Shown piece after piece: positions 7,180 through 13,993 of a stretch of DNA of 16,256 nucleotides. Made by a program: the position numbers and the translations under genes. The stretch's first letter is position 1. Every line of letters begins with the position of its first letter. This stretch comes from Clostridiales bacterium (lineage in GTDB: Bacteria; Bacillota; Clostridia; Christensenellales; Aristaeellaceae). The notes under the pieces were generated by a model. That model was given only the letters and a program-made list of their open reading frames with translations, did no database searches and had not been told where the DNA came from. Where the stretch lies: the NCBI GenBank assembly GCA_012514225.1, contig JAAZAQ010000165.1:1-16256 (forward strand), in the 5' to 3' direction.

Positions 7180-7814
7180 CGAAGAAGCGAAACATTTCGG
7201 CGATTCTCCGGCGGCTGGAAGAGATGTACCCGGACGCCCGTCCGGAACTGCACTTTTCCAACCCTTACGAAACGCTGGTGGCCACCATGCTCTCCGCCCA
7301 GTCCACGGACGTGCAGGTCAACAAGGTGACGCCAGCCGTGTTCCGGGACTTCCCGACGGTGGAGACGATGGCCGCGGCGACGCCGGAAACGCTGCTCCCC
7401 TACGTGCGCTCCTGCGGCTTTGTGTCCAAGGCGACCAACATCGTCCTGGCCGCGCGCGACATCATGAAGCGCTTCGGCGGGCAGGTGCCGGGAACCCTGG
7501 AAGGTTTGACAAGCCTGAAGGGCGTCGGCAGGAAAACGGCCAACGTCGTATTGGCCAACGCCTTTGGCGTGCCCGCGATGGCGGTGGATACGCACGTGTT
7601 CCGGGTGTCCAACCGCCTGGGGCTGGCCGAGGCCGCGACGGTGGAGAAGACCGAACAGCAGCTGATGGAAAACATCCCCCAAGCGCTGTGGAACAAGGCC
7701 CACCACTGGCTCATCTTCCATGGCAGGCGCGTCTGCAAGGCGCGCAAGCCCGATTGCCTGTATTGCGGGCTGCTCTCCCTGTGCGCGCACCCGCAGATAG
7801 ACGTCAAACCCTGA
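7176..7814 (+). CDS. nth: Endonuclease III (DNA glycosylase / AP lyase)
   Basis: This 212-residue base-excision repair enzyme removes oxidised pyrimidines and cuts at the abasic site. The helix-hairpin-helix G-V-G-R-K-T-A-N-V-V contains the catalytic Lys120, and V-D138-T-H-V-F-R-V-S-N-R-L holds the catalytic Asp. Cys187, Cys194, Cys197 and Cys203 give the C-x6-C-x2-C-x5-C 4Fe-4S cluster. These six positions have the same numbers as I recall for E. coli Nth, so the ATG at 7176 is well supported even though the frame is open further upstream. The start overlaps the folT stop (ATGA). No distinct ribosome site is visible, suggesting translation coupled to folT. Confidence 0.95.
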   Translation: MTKKRNISAILRRLEEMYPDARPELHFSNPYETLVATMLSAQSTDVQVNKVTPAVFRDFPTVETMAAATPETLLPYVRSCGFVSKATNIVLAARDIMKRFGGQVPGTLEGLTSLKGVGRKTANVVLANAFGVPAMAVDTHVFRVSNRLGLAEAATVEKTEQQLMENIPQALWNKAHHWLIFHGRRVCKARKPDCLYCGLLSLCAHPQIDVKP

Positions 7815-7859
7815 GAAATTCCGGGCTTCTTAATACTGACCGGAGGAACCGCTTTTTTT

Positions 7860-9632
7860 ATGGAAATGTTTCACGACTCCCGGCGGGAGGACTGCCGGAC
7901 GCCAATGGGCGCCGTCACGCCGGGAAGTGAGGTTCGCCTGCGCCTGTACGTCAAGGGCGCCGTATCCCGGGTCGACCTGCGGTACTGGAACGGCGGGGAA
8001 ACCCTGATTCCCATGAAGCATCTGGGGATTGGCGAGTATGAGGCGACCATCCGGGCGCCGGAACATCCCTGCCTGGTCTGGTACGACTTCCTCGCGGAGG
8101 ACAGCCGGGGCCACCGGCTGTATTACGGCAACGCCAAGGACAAGATGGGCGGCGTCGGCGCCGTATACCAGGACCCGCCGCCCGCCTATCAGATTACCGT
8201 ATACGACCCTGACTTTTCCCCTCCAGCCTACCTGCGGGAGGGCGTCATGTACCAGATTTTCCCCGACCGCTTCCACCGCAGCAGGCTGCCGCAGAAGGAC
8301 CGGGACGACCGCATCCTGCACGAGAACTGGGACGAGGAGCCGCTCGTTCTGTCTGACCCCCGCAGCGGAGACAACTGGGCGCTGGATTTCTTCGGAGGCG
8401 ACCTGGACGGCGTCCGCGCCAAGCTGCCCTACCTCAAGGAACTGGGCGTCACCGTCCTTTACCTCAACCCCGTCTTCCAGGCCCGGAGCAACCACCGCTA
8501 CGATACCGGGGATTATTTAAGCATCGACCCCCTGCTGGGCGACGGGCAGGACCTGAAGGCGCTGTGCGCGGAAGCGAAGCAGGCAGGCATCCGGGTAATG
8601 CTCGACGGCGTGTTCAGCCACACGGGCGAGGACAGCCTGTATTTCAACCGCTACGGGCATTACCCCTCCCTGGGCGCGTACCAGAGCAAGGAATCGCCTT
8701 ACGCCTCCTGGTACACCTTCCGCCAGTTCCCGGACGATTACGCCAGCTGGTGGGGCATCCCGACGCTGCCCGAAATCAACAAGGAAGACGAGGGTTTCCG
8801 GGAATTCATGCTGGGCGAAAACGGCGTCGCCCGGCGCTGGGTCGCCGAAGGGACCTGCGGATGGCGCCTGGACGTGGCGGACGAGCTGCCCGTCGGCTTC
8901 CTGCGCGACCTGAGGAAATCCGTGCGCGCGGAGAACGGCGAAGCGGTCCTGATGGGCGAGGTGTGGGAGGACGCGAGCAACAAGATCGCCTACGGGGTCA
9001 TGCGCAGCTACGTGCTGGGCGACACGGTGGACAGCGTGATGAACTATCCCCTGCGGGAAGCGCTGATCCGCTTCCTCACCCGCGAGATTCCCGCTTCGCA
9101 GGTGGTGCGGCAAATCCGCTCGCTGCAGGAAAACTACCCCGCCCCCTTCTTTTATTCGCTGATGAACCTGATGGGCAGCCATGACCGCGCGCGCATCCTG
9201 AATATGCTGGCCAAAAAGGATTACCAGCACCTGCCCACCCTGCAGCGCAGGGGGCTTCTGATGGATGACCGCCTCCGCTTGGCGGCCATCGGCAGGATGG
9301 AGCAGATGCTGGCCATCATCGTGGCCCTGCCCGGCATGCCCAGCCTGTACTACGGGGACGAAGCCGGGATGGAAGGCGCCTCCGACCCCTTCTGCCGGGG
9401 AACCTTCCCCTGGGGACGGGAAGACCCCAGAACGATGGACATCTTCCGAAAGGCCTTCCGCCTGCGGCACAGCCGCCCCGTGCTGCGCCGCGGGTTCCTG
9501 GAACTGAGCAGCGAAGGTGAGGACACCCTCGTCATCCACCGCTTCGCGAAAAATGGGCTGGACGCCTTCGGGCAGCCGCTGGACGACGCGCCCTACTTCC
9601 TGCGGGTCACCCGTGACGCGCTGGACATCTGA
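7860..9632 (+). CDS. Cytosolic GH13 alpha-glucan hydrolase (neopullulanase / maltogenic amylase-like)
   Basis: This 590-residue protein has an N-terminal beta-rich region (about 1-115) like the starch-binding N-domain of neopullulanases, then M-Y-Q-I-F-P-D-R-F, the typical opening of their barrel. All four GH13 regions are present: D249-G-V-F-S-H, G-W-R-L-D338 (nucleophile), M-G-E367-V-W (acid/base) and G-S-H441-D442 (transition-state Asp). It would hydrolyse alpha-1,4 and perhaps alpha-1,6 links in maltooligosaccharides or cyclodextrins. No signal peptide is present, so it probably acts on imported sugars. The C-terminal beta domain after the last barrel helix is only about 60 residues and looks short. 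GGAGG at 7842-7846 is 13 bases from the ATG, separated by a run of seven T. No transporter or other sugar gene is nearby. Confidence 0.88.
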   Translation: MEMFHDSRREDCRTPMGAVTPGSEVRLRLYVKGAVSRVDLRYWNGGETLIPMKHLGIGEYEATIRAPEHPCLVWYDFLAEDSRGHRLYYGNAKDKMGGVGAVYQDPPPAYQITVYDPDFSPPAYLREGVMYQIFPDRFHRSRLPQKDRDDRILHENWDEEPLVLSDPRSGDNWALDFFGGDLDGVRAKLPYLKELGVTVLYLNPVFQARSNHRYDTGDYLSIDPLLGDGQDLKALCAEAKQAGIRVMLDGVFSHTGEDSLYFNRYGHYPSLGAYQSKESPYASWYTFRQFPDDYASWWGIPTLPEINKEDEGFREFMLGENGVARRWVAEGTCGWRLDVADELPVGFLRDLRKSVRAENGEAVLMGEVWEDASNKIAYGVMRSYVLGDTVDSVMNYPLREALIRFLTREIPASQVVRQIRSLQENYPAPFFYSLMNLMGSHDRARILNMLAKKDYQHLPTLQRRGLLMDDRLRLAAIGRMEQMLAIIVALPGMPSLYYGDEAGMEGASDPFCRGTFPWGREDPRTMDIFRKAFRLRHSRPVLRRGFLELSSEGEDTLVIHRFAKNGLDAFGQPLDDAPYFLRVTRDALDI

Positions 9633-9661
9633 GGCACGCCTTTCGCAAAAAACAGGACATC

Positions 9662-9687
9662 AAATTGTAATAATTTCTTGACAATTT
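9662..9687. repeat. Inverted repeat overlapping the -35 box, possible operator
   Basis: AAATTGT (9662-9668) and ACAATTT (9681-9687) are perfect reverse complements separated by 12 bases. The right arm overlaps the TTGACA box. A regulator dimer bound here would block RNA polymerase. The AT-rich composition makes a chance match more likely than elsewhere in this GC-rich window. Confidence 0.35.
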
Positions 9688-9706
9688 CAGGCGCCTGCAT
9701 TAGGAT
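9678..9706 (+). promoter_or_regulatory. Sigma-A-type promoter of the wall protein / cmk / plsC block
   Basis: A perfect -35 box TTGACA (9678-9683) and a -10 box TAGGAT (9701-9706, four of six) are spaced exactly 17 bp apart inside the only AT-rich intergenic stretch of this half of the window. Transcription would start near 9713, about 27 bases before the ATG at 9740, the same distance as at the first promoter. Confidence 0.7.
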
Positions 9707-9729
9707 TGCCTTAATAATCGGCATTTGAC

Positions 9730-9734
9730 GGAGG
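9730..9734 (+). promoter_or_regulatory. Ribosome binding site deciding the start at 9740
   Basis: GGAGG is five bases before the ATG at 9740. The in-frame TTG at 9725 would place this site inside the gene and has no ribosome site of its own, so 9740 is chosen. Confidence 0.75.
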
Positions 9735-9739
9735 CCAGC

Positions 9740-12616
9740 ATGAACATGACAAGAATCCGGCGCCTGGGCTGCCTGTTGGCGGCGGCGGCGATTTTCCTGC
9801 AACTGGCGGCTGCCGGCGCCGTTACCTTTCCCTATACCGCTTACGCGACGGACGCGGTCCGGCTGAGGGAAAGGCCCTCCTCCTCCGCGGACGTCCTGGC
9901 CGTCATCCGAAAGGGCGACGCCGTGCTGGTCACCGGCACGGACGGGAATTACGCCATCGTCGACTATGAGGGGAAGCGCGGCTACGTCGTCTCCTCCTTT
10001 ATCGCAACCGGGAGCGAAACGCCGCAAGCGCCCGCCGGGGACGCCGCCCCGCAGCCGGGCCGTTTCCTGCACCTGGTTTCCGGCTCCGAAGGCGTCCAGG
10101 TCAAAGCCCTGCAGGAAGCCCTGCGGGAGCTTGGTTTTTATTCGAAGGCGATCGACAGCAAGTTCGGCAGCGGCACGGAACTGGCTGTGCGCAGCTTTCA
10201 GCAGGCGAACGGCCTGAGCGTGACGGGCACCGCGAACGAGGCCACGCAGGAACTGCTGTTCGAAGGGACGCCGAAAAACGCCAGGGGCGTGAAGACGGAC
10301 GTCAAAACCCTGCCCCCCATCCCGGGCGTCGCCATGCGCCCGGGGGACCGCGGCGACGCGGTTACCCAGTTGCAGCAGAAGCTGAAGGACCTGGGATATT
10401 TCAGCGGCACGGCCGACGGGGAGTATGGGAGCGGCACGGAGACCGCCGTCCGTGCATTCCAGCGAGACAACCGGCTGGGCGTGGACGGCGTCGCCGGCGA
10501 GAACACGCTTGCCGCCCTCAGCCGGGCTGTCCCTGCCAGCCAAACGCCAGCGCAGACGGCGGCCCCCGCCACCCCGCCCCCTGCCGCCACTCCCACAGAG
10601 CAGCCGGCGGCAACCTATCCCTACCAAACCACCGCCGCGGCCTCCGTCAACCTGCGCAAGCGCGCCTCCGTTTCCGCCATGCGGATGATTACCATTCCCC
10701 AGGGCGCCACGCTGACGGTGCTGGAAGACGGGGAGAAGTGGCTGAAAGTCACCTACCGCAACTACACCGGCTACGCGCTGAAGGACTATATCAACATTCC
10801 GGAGCAGTACTTAAGCGGCCGCTCACTGGCCGTCAACACGGACGCCCGGGTCAGGTACGAAACCCTGACCGCCGGCTCCGAGGGCAGGAAGGTGCGCGCC
10901 CTGCAGATGGCGCTTTCGGAACTGGGCTTCTACAACGGCAGCGTGGACGGGAAGTACGGCGCCGGAACGACGGCCGCGGTCAAGGCCTTCCAGAAACAGA
11001 ACGGGCTGCGGGAAACGGGCAGCGCGCTGCCCGAGCTGCAGCAGCTGCTGTATGAACGGCGCGTGCGCAACAGCCGCAACCGCCTGGCCAGCGTGAAAAC
11101 CCTGCCCCCCGTCGAAGGCCTCACCCTGTCGCTGGGCGACTACGGCGACGCGATTCTCGAGTTGCACCAGATGCTGCAGGCGGCCGGGCATTTCGACGGC
11201 ACGCCGGGCTACGAGTTCACCCGCGCGACCGCCACGGCCGTCCGCGCCTTCCAGAAAGCGCACAGCATCCGGGAAACGGGCAAGGTCGACAGCTTTACGA
11301 TGCTGGCGCTGAAAACCAACACCGCGCCGCAGGCCACCCCCGCGCCGGACAGCGCGCAGCCCACGCCGCTGACCGCCCAGAACGTCATCGTCATCCGTTC
11401 CGGCACACGCGGGCTGGCGGTGACCAACCTGCAGGCCAGGCTGGTCGAGCTGGGGTATTACAGCGTGACCCCTGACGGCCTGTACAACAGCGACGATATC
11501 GCCGCGGTCCGCCAGTTCCAGCGTGTCAACAGCCTGACCGTCACCGGCGTCGCCGACCTGGCGACACAGCAAACCCTGTATGCCGCCTACGCCCTGCGCG
11601 CGGACGCGCAGCAAAGCGAAACGACGCCGTCGCCCCAGGGCACGGCCGGCGTGCTGCGCCTGGGCTCCTCGGGCGATACGGTCAGGGCGCTCCAGACCCG
11701 GCTGGTCACCCTTAATTACCTGACCGGCACCGCGGACGGAATCTTTGGGACGCAGACCGCCGCCGCCGTTTCCGCCTTCCAGCGCAACAACAGCCTGACG
11801 GCCGACGGCGTCGCGGGAAGCCAGACGCTCGGCCTGGTCTACAGCGCGAACGCCAAAGCCAATACGCCCGCGGCTACCGCGACGGCGCCTCCTCCGGAAC
11901 AGCAAACCGCCCTGAAAATCGGCGACAGCGGCAGCGCCGTCACCGCCATGCAGCAGCGCCTGATTGCGCTGAACTATCTGACCGGCAGCGCGGACGGCAT
12001 GTTCGGGCCGCGCACCTTCCTGGCGCTGCAGGCCTTCCAGGAAAAGAACCGGCTGGAAGCGGACGGTGTGGCGGGGCAGCTGACGCTCGCCAAGCTCAAC
12101 TCCGCCGCCGCCATCGCCGACAGCGGCGTCGTCCTGCCGCCCGCGCCGACGACCCCGCCTCCCCCGGCTACCTTCGCAGCCCCCCGCGCCAGCGAGGTGC
12201 GCTACGCCAACTGGTACACGGAAATCCGGCCGATTGCCCAGCGCCTCCGCAACGTCGTGATTTACGACTTCATCTCGGGCAGGCACTACAACTTCCGCTT
12301 CTACAGCCTCGGGAAACACGCCGACGGGGACCTTCCGACCAAGGAAGACACGGCGACGATGAACAGCGTGCTGGGCGTCAACAACTGGACGCCCCGCCCG
12401 GTCTGGGTCATCTTCAGCGACGGCCGCGTCTACATGGCGTCCACGCACAGCCATGGGCATGAGGCGGACTACGTTTCCGGAAACGACCTGACCGGCCACC
12501 TGTGCGTCCACTTCCCGCGCGAAATGGATGAAGCCGCGCAGACGGGGCCGTACGCGGTGTCCCACCAGAACGCCATCCTGGCCGGATGGGACCTGACGCA
12601 GAACATGGCGCGCTGA
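9740..12616 (+). CDS. Exported wall protein: two SH3b, seven PG-binding repeats, C-terminal His/Cys domain
   Basis: This 958-residue protein has a signal peptide (basic M-N-M-T-R-I-R-R, then a hydrophobic run to about residue 28). Domains in order: SH3b (30-88), PG_binding_1 (111-176), PG_binding_1 (198-262), Pro/Thr linker, SH3b (293-353), PG_binding_1 (376-439), PG_binding_1 (463-525), then three more at about 551-615, 638-703 and 725-788, each with L-Q-x-x-L and A-V-x-x-F-Q-x-x-N. Pro/Ala/Thr linkers separate them. Residues 818-958 form a separate domain with H860-A-D862, E869-D870-T871, T-H903-S-H905-G-H907, G-H920-L-C922-V-H924-F and S-H942-Q; it resembles an unnamed C-terminal domain that I recall from other Firmicute wall proteins. 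The His and Cys pattern could be a metal site or a transpeptidase-like Cys, but no standard YkuD motif is present. It probably binds peptidoglycan outside the cell. Its own promoter precedes it, and cmk follows after three bases. Confidence 0.8.
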   Translation: MNMTRIRRLGCLLAAAAIFLQLAAAGAVTFPYTAYATDAVRLRERPSSSADVLAVIRKGDAVLVTGTDGNYAIVDYEGKRGYVVSSFIATGSETPQAPAGDAAPQPGRFLHLVSGSEGVQVKALQEALRELGFYSKAIDSKFGSGTELAVRSFQQANGLSVTGTANEATQELLFEGTPKNARGVKTDVKTLPPIPGVAMRPGDRGDAVTQLQQKLKDLGYFSGTADGEYGSGTETAVRAFQRDNRLGVDGVAGENTLAALSRAVPASQTPAQTAAPATPPPAATPTEQPAATYPYQTTAAASVNLRKRASVSAMRMITIPQGATLTVLEDGEKWLKVTYRNYTGYALKDYINIPEQYLSGRSLAVNTDARVRYETLTAGSEGRKVRALQMALSELGFYNGSVDGKYGAGTTAAVKAFQKQNGLRETGSALPELQQLLYERRVRNSRNRLASVKTLPPVEGLTLSLGDYGDAILELHQMLQAAGHFDGTPGYEFTRATATAVRAFQKAHSIRETGKVDSFTMLALKTNTAPQATPAPDSAQPTPLTAQNVIVIRSGTRGLAVTNLQARLVELGYYSVTPDGLYNSDDIAAVRQFQRVNSLTVTGVADLATQQTLYAAYALRADAQQSETTPSPQGTAGVLRLGSSGDTVRALQTRLVTLNYLTGTADGIFGTQTAAAVSAFQRNNSLTADGVAGSQTLGLVYSANAKANTPAATATAPPPEQQTALKIGDSGSAVTAMQQRLIALNYLTGSADGMFGPRTFLALQAFQEKNRLEADGVAGQLTLAKLNSAAAIADSGVVLPPAPTTPPPPATFAAPRASEVRYANWYTEIRPIAQRLRNVVIYDFISGRHYNFRFYSLGKHADGDLPTKEDTATMNSVLGVNNWTPRPVWVIFSDGRVYMASTHSHGHEADYVSGNDLTGHLCVHFPREMDEAAQTGPYAVSHQNAILAGWDLTQNMAR
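9827..11320 (+). repeat. Internal tandem duplication of an SH3b-PGBD-PGBD module
   Basis: Residues about 30-265 and 293-527 of the wall protein share the same domain order and the same odd linker, V-K-T-L-P-P, between the two peptidoglycan-binding repeats. The linker copies share a 15-base identical stretch, AAAACCCTGCCCCCC, at 10304-10318 and 11096-11110, a spacing of 792 bases or 264 codons. Outside the linker the copies have diverged strongly, so the duplication is old. The later three repeats lack the linker. Confidence 0.65.
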
Positions 12617-12619
12617 GGT

Positions 12620-13315
12620 ATGGCAAAGGCGTCCCATCCCATCATTTCCATCGCGGTGGACGGGCCGGTCGGCGCCGGAAAATCCACCCTGTGCGACGCG
12701 CTGGCCGCGCGTCTGGGCATCCTCCACCTGGATACGGGGGCGATGTACCGGGCCGTGGGCCTGTACGCGCTGGACAACGGCATCTCTTCAGACGACGGGC
12801 CTGCCCTGGACGCATTGATGGGGAGCGGCGCGGCGAAAATCGGCGTCTCCTTTGAGGGTGGAAAGCAAAAAACCTGGCTCAACGGCCTGGACGTCACGTC
12901 CCGCCTGCGCGAGGAGGCGGTGGGCGCCGCGGCCTCCGCCGTTTCGCGCTTCCCTTCCGTGCGGCGCGAGCTGGTCCGCGCCCAGCAGGAAATTGCCAAA
13001 AGCCAGAGCCTGATTATCGACGGACGGGACATCGGCACTGTCGTCCTCCCGGACGCGAAAGTCAAGATTTTCCTGACCGCCACGCCGGAAGCGCGCGCGC
13101 GCCGGCGGCACGCGCAGCTGCTGGCCGCCGGGAAGGACGCTGACTACGGAACCATCCTTGAAGACCTCGTAAAACGGGACCGCCAGGACCAGAGCCGCGA
13201 ATGCGACCCGCTGCGCCCGGCCGGGGACGCGGTCATCCTGGATACGTCGGGACTTGATTTCGACGAGTCCCTACAAAAGATGCTCGAAATTGTGGAAAGC
13301 AAGCATGGCATCTGA
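12620..13315 (+). CDS. cmk: Cytidylate kinase
   Basis: The 231-residue enzyme phosphorylates CMP and dCMP to their diphosphates with ATP in the cytosol. The P-loop G15-P-V-G-A-G-K21-S-T, the D-T-G-A-M-Y-R-A nucleotide-binding stretch (38-45), D-G-R-D-I-G-T, and the C-terminal R-D-x-x-D-x-S-R followed by D-P-L-R-P-A-x-D-A-x-x-L-D-T-S are all typical, and length is normal. Only GAGG, one base away from the ATG, could serve as a ribosome site. With the previous stop three bases upstream, translation probably relies on re-initiation after the wall-protein gene. The gene overlaps plsC by 11 bases. With the dCMP deaminase upstream, two enzymes competing for dCMP are encoded within about 8 kb. Confidence 0.95.
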   Translation: MAKASHPIISIAVDGPVGAGKSTLCDALAARLGILHLDTGAMYRAVGLYALDNGISSDDGPALDALMGSGAAKIGVSFEGGKQKTWLNGLDVTSRLREEAVGAAASAVSRFPSVRRELVRAQQEIAKSQSLIIDGRDIGTVVLPDAKVKIFLTATPEARARRRHAQLLAAGKDADYGTILEDLVKRDRQDQSRECDPLRPAGDAVILDTSGLDFDESLQKMLEIVESKHGI

Positions 13316-13946
13316 GCGCACGCCGGGAAGGAAAACCTGGTTCTACCAACTGGCGAGGAGGCTGCTGGTCGTTTTTTCCGCGCTTGTCTACCCCTGCAAG
13401 CTGCTCAACCCGGAAGGGTTTTCCCTCGACGCACCCTATATCCTGATGGCCAACCATCAAAGCATGATGGACCCGCTGCTGCTGGCGGTCAAGCTGAAGA
13501 AGTATGAAATCCGTTTCATCGGGAAGCGCGAGCTGACCTCCTCAAAGACGCTGAAATGGATTGTGGAGCACCTGCATATGATATCCGTGTCCCGGCACGC
13601 AAGCGACCTGGCCGCCATGCGCGCCGCGGGGGAAGCGCTGCGGCAGGGACACGTGCTGGGTATTTTCCCGGAAGGGGGGCGGCGGCACGGCGTGCCCATG
13701 GAAACCATGGAATCAGGCGTCAGCCTGCTGGCGCTGCGCCACCGCGTGCCCCTGCTTCCGGTCTACATCATCGGCCGGCCGCGGCCATTCCGCAGAACCC
13801 GCATGTTCGTCGCCCCGCCCCTGGATTATTCCGACCTGGCCGCCGGCACCGCTGACAAAGCCGTCACGGACGCGCTGAGCCAGCGCATCAAGGCGCTGTA
13901 CCTGGATTTGCAAAACAAATACAAATCCGATACAATAGCCATATGA
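13305..13946 (+). CDS. plsC: 1-acyl-sn-glycerol-3-phosphate acyltransferase
   Basis: This 213-residue membrane-associated enzyme acylates lysophosphatidic acid to phosphatidic acid for phospholipid synthesis. Motif I is N-H51-Q-S-M-M-D56 (the catalytic H-x4-D), the middle region F-I-G-K-R-E-L fits motif II, motif III is F121-P-E-G-G-R126-R in place of the common F-P-E-G-T-R-S, and P-V-Y-I-I-G is motif IV. A hydrophobic stretch at 18-32 may lie in the membrane. The start chosen is the ATG at 13305, inside the end of cmk; an open frame extends back to 13254 but lacks a ribosome site and would overlap cmk further. The order cmk-plsC-ispH-S1 is a common clostridial arrangement. Confidence 0.9.
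   Translation: MASERTPGRKTWFYQLARRLLVVFSALVYPCKLLNPEGFSLDAPYILMANHQSMMDPLLLAVKLKKYEIRFIGKRELTSSKTLKWIVEHLHMISVSRHASDLAAMRAAGEALRQGHVLGIFPEGGRRHGVPMETMESGVSLLALRHRVPLLPVYIIGRPRPFRRTRMFVAPPLDYSDLAAGTADKAVTDALSQRIKALYLDLQNKYKSDTIAI
13908..13936 (+). promoter_or_regulatory. Candidate internal promoter for ispH-rpsA
   Basis: TTGCAA (13908-13913, four of six) and TACAAT (13931-13936, five of six) are 17 bp apart within the last codons of plsC, in a locally AT-rich patch of an otherwise GC-rich gene. A separate promoter makes sense because S1 is needed in much larger amounts than PlsC. Function is inferred. Confidence 0.5.
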
Positions 13947-13993
13947 GTTTCCGCGAATGCGCGTGTACATTTCTGATGAGGGGAATTGCCTGA
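13943..13993 (+). CDS. Possible 16-residue leader peptide between plsC and ispH
   Basis: An ATG overlapping the plsC stop (ATGA) opens a 16-codon frame, MSFRECACTFLMRGIA, whose TGA directly abuts the ispH ATG (TGAATG). It thus links plsC to ispH without any gap. It has no clear ribosome site and would rely on coupling to plsC. It could keep ribosomes moving into ispH or be chance; its two Cys residues are noted only because the downstream enzyme needs an iron-sulfur cluster. Confidence 0.25.
   Translation: MSFRECACTFLMRGIA

Noticed and set aside
7842..7859. CGG-AGGAA-CCG followed by seven T as an intrinsic terminator before the GH13 gene
   Set aside because: The stem has only three pairs and would place the ribosome site in the loop; it is too weak for a terminator.
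9624..9661. Direct repeat GGACATC at the end of the GH13 gene and just after it
   Set aside because: Seven bases repeated twice is expected by chance, and no mobile element or target duplication surrounds it.
10823..12727. A 634-codon open frame on the minus strand opposite the large wall protein
   Set aside because: It mirrors the GC-rich repeat gene on the plus strand, its translation is Arg/Gly/Gln/His-rich with no recognisable domain, and it has no ribosome site. The plus-strand protein has clear domains.
13254..13304. Earlier ATG at 13254 for plsC
   Set aside because: It would lie deep inside cmk with no ribosome site and adds a sequence unlike the start of PlsC proteins.
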